Positions 1 through 5,371 of a stretch of 7,008 bases of DNA are shown here, piece after piece. The DNA comes from Methanoregulaceae archaeon (lineage in GTDB: Archaea > Halobacteriota > Methanomicrobia > Methanomicrobiales > Methanospirillaceae): contig JALOPT010000087.1 in the NCBI GenBank assembly GCA_025453715.1, positions 1 to 7,008 on the forward strand. The letters run 5' to 3'. The notes beneath the pieces were generated by a model. That model was not told where the DNA came from. It worked only from the letters and a program-made list of their open reading frames with translations, and ran no database searches. Made by a program: the position numbers and the translations under genes. Every line of letters begins with the position of its first letter. The stretch's first letter is position 1.

Positions 1-1245
1 GAACTCCCCGTAACTGATCAGGATCTCTCCGACATCGAGTATCTTTTCGATTTTCGGCATAATCTCCCTTGCAGTTGTGCTGTCATCGACCCGTAACACG
101 GTCCCGTCCTTCAGCCTGACGGTCGGGCCTTCAATTGAATCAACAGGCACAATCCCTGCCGCTTTTCCTGGGCGTTCCGTCTTCATCTGGGTACCCACCG
201 CAAGGAAGTCCCCGAGGATATGCATCGTTGCAGGGTTCAGCCCGGCAGCGGCAAATCCAGTATTCCTTGCCCTCCCGAGACGCAACCGGAACCCGCCCTT
301 TCGCATGGGGTAGGCGAAGACGGGTCTCCCTGCGATGAGATCACGTAAATATTTGTCTTTTGGCTTTACACCGGCCTGGCCGGTCTCTTCCGATGCACTT
401 TTCGTTGTCCCGCTGATCAGTTCGTCAAGCCAGTTCCAGCCGTCCATTTTCATTTTTTTGACGTTTTTCTGTACTTTTGGTGCTTTTAACGCCAGGCCTT
501 CCGCGAGCACGAGCGCCATCCCACCACGGACGGTATTCGTCTCAACCCTGGCAAGGTTCCGGTACCCTGACACATCTTCCCTTTCGGTCCCCTCGCCATC
601 GATACAGACCGGGCAGTTGGTGACAATAAGCCGGATCTCCTTCTCGCTCGGGAGGTACTGCAGGTTCATAATGGTATTATACTGGCGTATCTCCTCGATA
701 TAACGCTCAATTTCCTCCTGCCTGGGGATATAGCGGTTGATACCAAGAGCACGCCGCACATAATCCCCCACGAGTACCGACAGTGCCTGTGCCGTCCCCC
801 CGGCACTCCTGATAGGGCCCGCATAGTAGATTTTTAAGTATTCCGTGCCGTCGTCGTTTTTCCCAAGACCGATTTTTGCAATCCCTTCCGTGGGAGCTGC
901 CACCACACCTTCGGTAAGGAGTGCCATTGCAGTCCGGATCGCATGGTCGAGTACTTCCAGTGGGCCGGTCTCGCCGAATTTGCAGGCGACGAAATCGTCA
1001 CCGATGCGGAGCGCTACCTCTTCACGCGACATCGTAGCTTCCAGCTCGCGGATTCGGGCAGCAACACCCCTGATATTCAGGAGGGCCTCAACACGGTCTG
1101 CAAGATCATTCGCCACCGGGATCTCCGGGACTGTCTTCGGGTCGAGCCCCTGTGCCCGCGCCGCTTGTGCAACCGCCATCGCCTCGTCAAGGCCATTCTG
1201 AAGCACCGCAAGGTATTGTTCCATGAGCGGTGAGACCTGCAGCAT
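1..1245 (-). CDS. polC: DNA polymerase D large subunit DP2, N-terminal 415 residues (gene runs off the left edge)
   Basis: DP2 is the polymerizing subunit of the heterodimeric archaeal replicase PolD; it pairs with the exonuclease subunit DP1, which is not in the window. The frame is open from 1245 to the edge. Family signatures, recognised by eye, include IPVANDLADRVEALL (residues 42-56), IGDDFVACKFGETGPLEVLD (81-100), YYAGPIRSAGGTAQALSVLV (140-159), the Cys pair NCPVC (210-214), RGGMALVLAEGLALKAPKVQ (240-259) and GRPVFAYPMRKGGFRLRLGR (306-325). Full-length DP2 has well over 1,000 residues, so the double-psi-barrel catalytic core with its active-site aspartates lies outside. I chose the ATG at 1245 because the encoded VSPLMEQYLAVLQNGL resembles the usual DP2 N terminus; an internal ATG at 1224 would remove part of it. 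No Shine-Dalgarno precedes 1245. A TATA-like box about 27 nt upstream suggests its own, possibly leaderless, promoter. Any intein would lie further downstream. Confidence 0.96.
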   Translation of the reverse strand, partial: MLQVSPLMEQYLAVLQNGLDEAMAVAQAARAQGLDPKTVPEIPVANDLADRVEALLNIRGVAARIRELEATMSREEVALRIGDDFVACKFGETGPLEVLDHAIRTAMALLTEGVVAAPTEGIAKIGLGKNDDGTEYLKIYYAGPIRSAGGTAQALSVLVGDYVRRALGINRYIPRQEEIERYIEEIRQYNTIMNLQYLPSEKEIRLIVTNCPVCIDGEGTEREDVSGYRNLARVETNTVRGGMALVLAEGLALKAPKVQKNVKKMKMDGWNWLDELISGTTKSASEETGQAGVKPKDKYLRDLIAGRPVFAYPMRKGGFRLRLGRARNTGFAAAGLNPATMHILGDFLAVGTQMKTERPGKAAGIVPVDSIEGPTVRLKDGTVLRVDDSTTAREIMPKIEKILDVGEILISYGEF

Positions 1246-1265
1246 ACCAAGTTCATGAACAGGGT

Positions 1266-1277
1266 GAGATTTATCTC
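1266..1277 (-). promoter_or_regulatory. Candidate TATA-box promoter of polC
   Basis: On the minus strand this reads GAGATAAATCTC, an AT-rich core inside a short inverted repeat (5-base arms, 2-base centre). Its centre lies about 27 nt before the chosen polC ATG at 1245, the usual archaeal TATA-to-start-site distance, so the transcript could begin at or next to the ATG. The rest of the 245-nt gap up to the HEAT gene stop at 1491 holds the inverted repeat at 1314-1328, a short tandem repeat near 1444-1463 and only a weak T4 run near 1435-1438. No small gene is convincing there. This is assigned from spacing and composition alone. Confidence 0.4.
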
Positions 1278-1313
1278 TTGGGTTATTGCCTGCGGTGACC
1301 AGAACAAAGCTAC

Positions 1314-1328
1314 CGGTAACAATTACCG
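1314..1328. repeat. Short perfect inverted repeat upstream of polC
   Basis: CGGTAA and TTACCG arms of 6 bases are separated by CAA. It lies about 40 nt upstream of the candidate polC TATA element and about 70 nt before the polC start. It could be an operator half-site pair or a small RNA hairpin at the tail of the HEAT transcript. Arms this short also occur by chance, so the assignment is tentative. Confidence 0.3.
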
Positions 1329-1490
1329 TGATGAATTGAATCCCGGTTTACCAGCAAGGAAACGTTTTTCGGGGCTTAAAGACAGGTAATATTGAATATG
1401 AGGCCATGAAGGGGGATTCTGGCACCCCTGCCTTAAAATTTCTAACCGGCATCAACCAGCATCAAATCTGGAAAGTGAGTAGTCATGGGA

Positions 1491-2102
1491 TTATGATTCC
1501 TGGTTATCCTTTCCCGTATCCGCGGGGTCATACTCGATGACCAGTGCATGGACACCCCGTTCACCCATCTTCCAGAGGACAAGTTCCGCACAGGTGCGCA
1601 TTTCTGCATCATTGCTATGTAACAGCTGCTGGAGGGGCTTGATCGCCGGATCCCCGATCCTGCACAGGGCAAGTGCGATAAATTCCCTCATCTCCTTATC
1701 CCCGCGTGAAAACGCTTCAATAAGAGGGTCAACCGCAGGTTCACCGAGCTGCCCGAGTGCTGCAGCTGCATACCTCCGGAACTCCGGGGTCGTGTCGTCC
1801 TCCATGGCAAGGATCAGGGGTCCTATAGCGGGTTCACCGGTCAGTACAAGTGCACTCGCGGCATACCAGCGGAAGTCAGGGTTATTATTTTCATGCATCG
1901 AGCGGATAAGTGGAGTTACTGATTGTTCACCTGCATCCCCGAGCTGCCTGACCGCGGCCCGCCGTACGGCAATGTCGGGGTTGCTAAGGTCTTCTATCAG
2001 TTTTCCGGTATTGGTATTTTCTATTCCTGAATTATCCATGGATTTTCCTTCCTTTTCACCAGAAATGGTACTCGTATATGGTCCCGGGTTGCTTTTTTTC
2101 AC
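1491..2102 (-). CDS. HEAT-repeat (PBS-lyase-like) protein, last gene of the DUF432-MscS unit
   Basis: This 203-residue soluble protein is built almost wholly of about five HEAT-like helical hairpins at roughly residues 34-60, 61-90, 91-121, 122-151 and 152-182. The repeats share a pattern of the type EPAVDPLIEAF followed by RRYAAAALGQLG. Such solenoids usually act as scaffolds; the resemblance to PBS-lyase HEAT repeats is structural and does not imply phycobilin chemistry. No catalytic motif, signal peptide or membrane segment is visible. The GTG start at 2102 overlaps the channel gene stop in a GTGA junction, and an AGGAG motif sits 8 nt upstream (2111-2115), indicating coupled translation. 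An alternative ATG at 2039, preceded by GGAAGG, would remove the first 21 residues, which are polar and lie outside the repeats. Position suggests that it works with the channel or DUF432 protein; that role is inference. Confidence 0.88.
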   Translation of the reverse strand: MKKSNPGPYTSTISGEKEGKSMDNSGIENTNTGKLIEDLSNPDIAVRRAAVRQLGDAGEQSVTPLIRSMHENNNPDFRWYAASALVLTGEPAIGPLILAMEDDTTPEFRRYAAAALGQLGEPAVDPLIEAFSRGDKEMREFIALALCRIGDPAIKPLQQLLHSNDAEMRTCAELVLWKMGERGVHALVIEYDPADTGKDNQES

Positions 2103-2953
2103 CGGGCATTCTCCTGATGATTCCTGCCCCTTCCACCAGACTGTGACTGTTGGACCCAGACCACCTGTTGCGGGTAGGGGATCTCGATCCCGTTTGCTTC
2201 CAGAGTTGTTTTAATTTTTACCAGCAATGACATTTTCAGGTCGTACCACTCCTTTGAAGGGGCCCATATCCTGATTAGAAGTTCAACCGAACTATCCCCG
2301 AGCTTGTCTGCGAACACCAGCGGTTCCGGGTTTTTCAGGGCGAACGGCTCCTGTTCGATGATATCCCTTATGATCATGATCGCACGATTGGCATCGTCAC
2401 GATAGCTGATCCCAATCCTGTAATCAAACCTCCTGGCAACATTGGAGACATAATTCGAAATATTCGATGTGAATACCTTCTCGTTGGGTACCCGGACATA
2501 AATCCCCTCAAATGTCCTGACAATTGTTGAGAGGATCTGGATATGCTCAACGTTCCCGGTAACATCCCCGATATTGATATTATCGCCAATTTTCATCGGT
2601 CGTTCGATGATCAGAAAGATCCCTGATACGAAATTAGACACGACACTCTGACTCGCGAACCCGATAATAACCGCTAATATTCCTCCTGCAACAAGGAGAC
2701 CTGACAGGTCGATCTTGAAATGGGGGGATGCGAAAAAAATACCTATCAGGATGATGGACCACCATACGATCGAATTCACCACTTTCAGGTCGGATTTCTC
2801 CATCCGGTCAGATAACTTTTTTTTCAGGAACGTTGTAACAATTTTTGCAATTATTACCGCAATGATCAGGATGACTGCGATTGCGATGATATCATACGCC
2901 TTTACATTCGCGACTATTGCGGCTATATCTAGGGTACTGTTAGTTGTCTGCAA
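2099..2953 (-). CDS. MscS-family small-conductance mechanosensitive ion channel
   Basis: Membrane channel that opens under lateral tension and releases ions and solutes on hypo-osmotic shock. The layout is classic compact MscS: hydrophobic segments at about residues 21-43, 61-76 and 84-116, the last being the Gly/Ala/Ser-rich pore helix (LLVAGGILAVIIGFASQSVV). A beta domain follows, with the family motif PNEKVFTSNISNY (156-168), then an alpha/beta domain ending in GIEIPYPQQ (255-263). At 284 residues the length matches E. coli-type MscS. The last ~17 residues form a Gly/Arg/Gln-rich tail. Start choice is uncertain: the frame opens at TTG 2965 and GTG 2962, but TTG 2953 has GGTGA 5 nt upstream and is preferred here. 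The gene overlaps the DUF432 end by 14 nt (up to 26 nt with the earlier start) and its stop overlaps the HEAT start by 4 nt. Family assignment is firm; ion selectivity and gating cannot be read. Confidence 0.95.
   Translation of the reverse strand: MQTTNSTLDIAAIVANVKAYDIIAIAVILIIAVIIAKIVTTFLKKKLSDRMEKSDLKVVNSIVWWSIILIGIFFASPHFKIDLSGLLVAGGILAVIIGFASQSVVSNFVSGIFLIIERPMKIGDNINIGDVTGNVEHIQILSTIVRTFEGIYVRVPNEKVFTSNISNYVSNVARRFDYRIGISYRDDANRAIMIIRDIIEQEPFALKNPEPLVFADKLGDSSVELLIRIWAPSKEWYDLKMSLLVKIKTTLEANGIEIPYPQQVVWVQQSQSGGRGRNHQENAR
2111..2115 (-). promoter_or_regulatory. Shine-Dalgarno motif of the downstream HEAT gene, inside the MscS coding end
   Basis: AGGAG on the minus strand lies 8 nt before the GTG start at 2102 and within the last codons of the channel gene. 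It supports the GTG start that overlaps the MscS stop by 4 nt over the later ATG at 2039. Confidence 0.6.
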
Positions 2954-3677
2954 TCGTGTCACCAAGCCCGAATTCCATCAGGAATTCTACTTTTTCAGGC
3001 ACTACCTCAACAACAGGTACTTTCCTTGCAGAATATGCGGAGATCGACCGGGTCATGCCGTTTTTTCCGGGTGTGGAAAGAATCTTTGTTTCCGCAACCA
3101 TGTTCGAATATAATTCCATTCTTGCCGACATGAGGACATAATCCCCGTACCAGATAGTCATCCCGGCATTGACAAAGACGGCTCTTGATACCTCGATCCA
3201 TGTCTTGCCCTTGTTGATAAGGGTCAGGTCAAGCACCCCCTCCCGGAGCGGATCTGTTTTTGGGACACCGGGGTAGATTGAACTCTCGTGCCACCGGGTC
3301 ACACGACCGTAATCGGGAGGACCATATAGGGAATATTTCGGGGAAAGAGGCGAAAATACATCGAGAAGATCGTTATCTTCCTTGGCCCGGATGAATACCC
3401 CGATCTCTACCGGGAACGTAAGATACAACTGGAGCGTTGTCTCAGGTTCGATAAATACAGGGTTAAAATGCACCTCAAGGTACCGGGTCACTTCCTTCGG
3501 AAGGTTTAGTGGTTCCACGGGGTTTATGATGATTGAACCTTTTTCAGAGGCAATTGTCCGTTCCGCTGATTTTCCCATGCACGTTCTTTTATACGTGAGG
3601 TAACGGGCGGAACGTTCGACATCGATCGAGATCTCCTCTTCCCTGAGTTGGCATGAGTAATCATACGTGCCGTACAC
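2940..3677 (-). CDS. DUF432 family protein, function unknown, first gene of the MscS unit
   Basis: A 245-residue protein that I recognise as DUF432, an archaeal family of unknown function. Visible family-like stretches are PVEPLNLPKEVTRYLEVHFN (residues 53-72), LTFPVEIGVFIRAKE (86-100), DVFSPLSPKYSLYGPPDYGR (106-125) and DLTLINKGKTWIEVSRAVF (150-168). It looks beta-rich and soluble, without signal peptide, membrane helix or obvious catalytic motif. The frame extends to a GTG at 3692, but I prefer GTG 3677. A TATA-like box at 3704-3713 puts the transcription start near 3680, downstream of 3692, and the family usually begins with a YGxY-like motif, here MYGTYDYSC. The stop lies inside the start region of the MscS gene, so the two are almost certainly cotranscribed and translationally coupled. 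A role as a channel partner or regulator is inference from this arrangement. Confidence 0.87.
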   Translation of the reverse strand: MYGTYDYSCQLREEEISIDVERSARYLTYKRTCMGKSAERTIASEKGSIIINPVEPLNLPKEVTRYLEVHFNPVFIEPETTLQLYLTFPVEIGVFIRAKEDNDLLDVFSPLSPKYSLYGPPDYGRVTRWHESSIYPGVPKTDPLREGVLDLTLINKGKTWIEVSRAVFVNAGMTIWYGDYVLMSARMELYSNMVAETKILSTPGKNGMTRSISAYSARKVPVVEVVPEKVEFLMEFGLGDTIADN

Positions 3678-3703
3678 AGTGAATTGAATCACCGTCGCAG
3701 GAC

Positions 3704-3713
3704 ATATAATTAA
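3704..3713 (-). promoter_or_regulatory. Candidate TATA-box promoter of the DUF432-MscS-HEAT unit
   Basis: The minus strand reads TTAATTATAT in the 111-nt gap before DUF432. The box core is about 27-30 nt upstream of the preferred GTG start at 3677, consistent with a leaderless or nearly leaderless mRNA. No other comparably AT-rich box lies in this gap. An inverted repeat sits directly upstream at 3720-3739. Confidence 0.6.
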
Positions 3714-3719
3714 TTACTT

Positions 3720-3739
3720 CCGGACTTTCATTTGTCCGG
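3720..3739. repeat. Perfect inverted repeat next to the DUF432 promoter, possible operator
   Basis: CCGGAC and GTCCGG arms of 6 bases enclose an 8-base AT-rich spacer (TTTCATTT). The element lies 6 nt upstream of the TATA-like box, where archaeal regulators often bind next to the BRE. It also follows the T-run after the upstream HEAT gene, so it might instead be a hairpin in the tail of that transcript. Binding-site status is inference. Confidence 0.4.
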
Positions 3740-3771
3740 TGCACAACCAGCGTCAGGAGACAGGAAGGACT

Positions 3772-3777
3772 AAAAAA
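3772..3777 (-). terminator. Oligo-T terminator after the upstream HEAT gene
   Basis: The minus strand reads TTCTTTTTTAG beginning about 11 nt past the stop codon of the HEAT gene ending at 3789. Archaeal RNA polymerase terminates on short T-runs without an obligatory hairpin. With the TATA box at 3704-3713, it suggests that the upstream HEAT gene and the DUF432 unit are separate transcripts, perhaps with read-through. Confidence 0.5.
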
Positions 3778-3788
3778 GAACATTCCAT

Positions 3789-4664
3789 TCAGTTACCGGA
3801 AAGGTCGTTAATGAGTGGACCGAGATCAGGATTATCAATACTCGTAAGGGCTTTACGTAACCTTTCCCTTATATCTGGGTCAATAGATTGCAGGAAGTCT
3901 GTAAACCCGGGGCTGTCAGGCCCTTCCCCGACCGGGGCATTTGCAATATAGTCCCGCAGGGCCTCATTCCCCACTTCGTTTAACAGCTGGATAAACAGGT
4001 CGATATTCCCGTTTTCCATTGCTTTCAGCGATGCCAGTGCTTCGGAACGCACATTTTCATACTTGTCACCAAGCGCCTGAACCAGCGGTGCAACCGCCCG
4101 GGGATCACGAATCCGCCCGAGTGCAATTGCTGCACCCCACCGGAGACTCCCATCACCAGTCGAAAGCGCTGTGATAAGTGGGGAGACTGCCGGCTGCCCG
4201 ATCATCCCGAGCGCTACCGCCACCCGTCCCTTGACATAGCGGTCCTCATCGCGAAGAAGCCCGATGAGCGGGTCTATGGCACGGACTTCCCCGATCTCCC
4301 CAAGTGCAATTGCGGCCTTCCAGCGGACATCCTCATCCGGGTGACCAAGCAGGACAATCAGCGGTTCAACGGAAGTGTTCCCGATTTTTGCGAGGGCTTC
4401 CGCAGCTTTCCAGCGTACTGCACTGTACTGGTCTTCGGAGAGTATTTTGATAAGGGGAGGAATTGCAGAAGGGTCCTTTAATTCACCAAGTGCCTCCACC
4501 GCCATGTAAAGGACTTCCAGGTCACGATGCCCGAGGGCTTTAATGAGGCCAGGGATATCCTTCTCATTCCGGAGGTCTTCGACATTCGAATATGAGCGTA
4601 CCCTGTTCCGGATCTCCCTCCAGACACCATGAATTATTCTTTTCACCCCTGTTTTCCCCGACAT
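3789..4664 (-). CDS. HEAT-repeat (PBS-lyase-like) protein upstream of DUF432-MscS
   Basis: This 291-residue protein has a basic N-terminal segment (about residues 1-36) and about six HEAT-like repeats at roughly 37-65, 66-97, 98-127, 128-157, 158-187 and 188-215. The core of the array is very regular, with VRWKAAEALAKIG, VRWKAAIALGEIG and LRWGAAIALGRIR in corresponding positions. Residues 216-291 form a helical, acidic C-terminal region without clear repeats. No catalytic motif, signal peptide or membrane helix is visible, so a cytosolic scaffold or adaptor role is likely. The ATG at 4664 is the first plausible start; it has no Shine-Dalgarno, but a TATAAT element lies about 27 nt upstream, suggesting a leaderless message. 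The gene is followed by a T6 run and then by the DUF432-MscS-HEAT unit on the same strand. Its relation to the HEAT gene at 1491-2102 is of family type, not near-identity. Confidence 0.9.
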   Translation of the reverse strand: MSGKTGVKRIIHGVWREIRNRVRSYSNVEDLRNEKDIPGLIKALGHRDLEVLYMAVEALGELKDPSAIPPLIKILSEDQYSAVRWKAAEALAKIGNTSVEPLIVLLGHPDEDVRWKAAIALGEIGEVRAIDPLIGLLRDEDRYVKGRVAVALGMIGQPAVSPLITALSTGDGSLRWGAAIALGRIRDPRAVAPLVQALGDKYENVRSEALASLKAMENGNIDLFIQLLNEVGNEALRDYIANAPVGEGPDSPGFTDFLQSIDPDIRERLRKALTSIDNPDLGPLINDLSGN

Positions 4665-4687
4665 CTCAATACTAAGAACCCTTTGAC

Positions 4688-4693
4688 ATTATA
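4688..4693 (-). promoter_or_regulatory. Candidate TATA box of the upstream HEAT gene
   Basis: The minus strand reads TATAAT, centred about 27 nt before the ATG at 4664, so transcription could start at the ATG itself. A competing box, TTTTTAATAG at 4731-4740, would give a leader of about 45 nt. Spacing and the missing Shine-Dalgarno favour the nearer box, but neither is proven. Confidence 0.4.
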
Positions 4694-4761
4694 CCAGGTC
4701 ATCTTTTACGGCCGCATTATTAAGAGGGATCTATTAAAAACAGGAATGCAAGGGTTAAAAA

Positions 4762-5188
4762 TACATCTCACGTGACAAGGCCATTTTAAAGCCGTACCGG
4801 AGCGGATTGTCGGAAGAAGCACAATCAGGGGTGTTCCATAGGGACGTGCTTGCAGAGGTTGCAATCCGTGCTGCGAAGGTCTATGTATTCATCATGGCCC
4901 CTGATCTTCCCAGGGCGAAGGGCCCAGGCCCTTTATTGTCCAGTATGTCATGTCAATTCAGTCCCCTGGCTTATACCGGGTGAACATGAGATCTGTTGTA
5001 CCTGGCAACACACCCCTTGCTGCTGAGATAGACCCCGTCCTTACAGGGTTGTGGTTAAAAAAAAGGCCCACATGGACCTCCGTGATGGCGGGGGGATTCT
5101 GATCCCGGGAAACCTCCCGGATATCATTTCTGCCGGGAAAACCGGAATTAAAAGTAAAGAGTGGGTAAAAAAACCGGTGTTCCAATAG
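4762..5188 (+). pseudogene. Decayed remnant, probably the C-terminal half of a flavodoxin/FMN-reductase-like protein with a zinc ribbon
   Basis: Two plus-strand frames together read as protein. From 4762 one frame encodes KAILKPYRSGLSEEAQSG then VFHRDVLAEVAIRAAKVYVF, then IMAPDLPR, and becomes unconvincing near 4912-4925. The +1 frame then gives ALYCPVCHVNSVPWLIPGEH and EICCTW, an in-frame TGA at 5024, then YRVVVKKKAHMDLRDGG, ILIPGNLPDIISAGK and a TAG at 5186. An amphipathic helix, a CPVC pair, a later Cys cluster and an NLP-type tail resemble the C-terminal extension of archaeal flavodoxin/FMN-reductase-like proteins. The N-terminal flavodoxin fold and any start codon are missing. One frameshift, one internal stop and 5' truncation mark it as a pseudogene. 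It is the only plus-strand coding trace in the window. A 6-base inverted repeat (5105-5120) lies inside it. The decay is clear by eye; the family name is tentative because no search could be run. Confidence 0.5.
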
Positions 5189-5294
5189 ATCTGGTCACGA
5201 TGATTGTCTAATTCGAAATCATCTTTGTCCCGCAATTTCTTACCGGCTTGTGTACCTGCTTGTAAATACTTGTTTTCCATTACCCCTGCCAGGG

Positions 5295-5301
5295 AAAAAA
5301 A
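5295..5301 (-). terminator. Oligo-T terminator after the aconitase-X gene
   Basis: The minus strand reads CCGTTTTTTTCCC about 70 nt past the stop codon at 5372. Further T7 (5167-5173) and T8 (5057-5064) runs follow in the same direction and may act as back-up sites. Assigned from the T-run rule for archaeal termination; no hairpin is required or claimed. Confidence 0.5.
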
Positions 5302-5371
5302 CGGTATTTTCAATACAGATATGTTCCCAGCGGGTGATCCGCATTACCCATCTCGGAAAAGAGCCGCCCTG

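Larger units (their letters stand above)
4665..5371. other. Gene-poor region of about 700 nt between the HEAT and aconitase-X genes
   Basis: No intact gene is convincing here. From left to right it holds the HEAT gene promoter (about 4665-4740), a decayed plus-strand protein remnant (about 4762-5188), and a stretch from 5189 to 5371 in which I see only an oligo-A tract (oligo-T for minus-strand transcripts). Three minus-strand T-runs at 5295-5301, 5167-5173 and 5057-5064 follow the aconitase-X gene in succession. Confidence 0.6.

Noticed and set aside
335..1201. Plus-strand reading frames over the left end of the window
   Set aside because: They are antisense to the DP2 coding region, whose family motifs are unmistakable, and show no family features of their own.
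1077..1322. Minus-strand 81-codon frame overlapping the start of polC
   Set aside because: It is an out-of-frame shadow of DP2 with Arg-rich low-quality sequence.
1537..2214. Long plus-strand reading frame of 225 codons opposite the HEAT and MscS genes
   Set aside because: It is antisense to a clearly recognisable HEAT-repeat gene, and its Ser/Arg/Pro-rich composition is typical of a shadow frame.
5024..5026. In-frame TGA after a cysteine cluster, considered as a selenocysteine codon
   Set aside because: The same frame lacks an upstream start, a frameshift lies just before it, and selenocysteine use is known in other methanogen orders rather than this presumed group. Decay is the simpler explanation.
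4762..5188. Structured non-coding RNA in the gene-poor region
   Set aside because: I looked for SRP RNA, RNase P and tRNA-like signatures and found none. The protein-like frames explain the stretch better.
5041..5280. Minus-strand frame starting MENKYLQAGTQAGKKLRD with AGGGG just upstream, a possible small protein
   Set aside because: The Shine-Dalgarno spacing is too short, the second half is antisense to the better supported flavoprotein remnant, and two oligo-T terminator-like runs lie inside it. It remains possible but unsupported.
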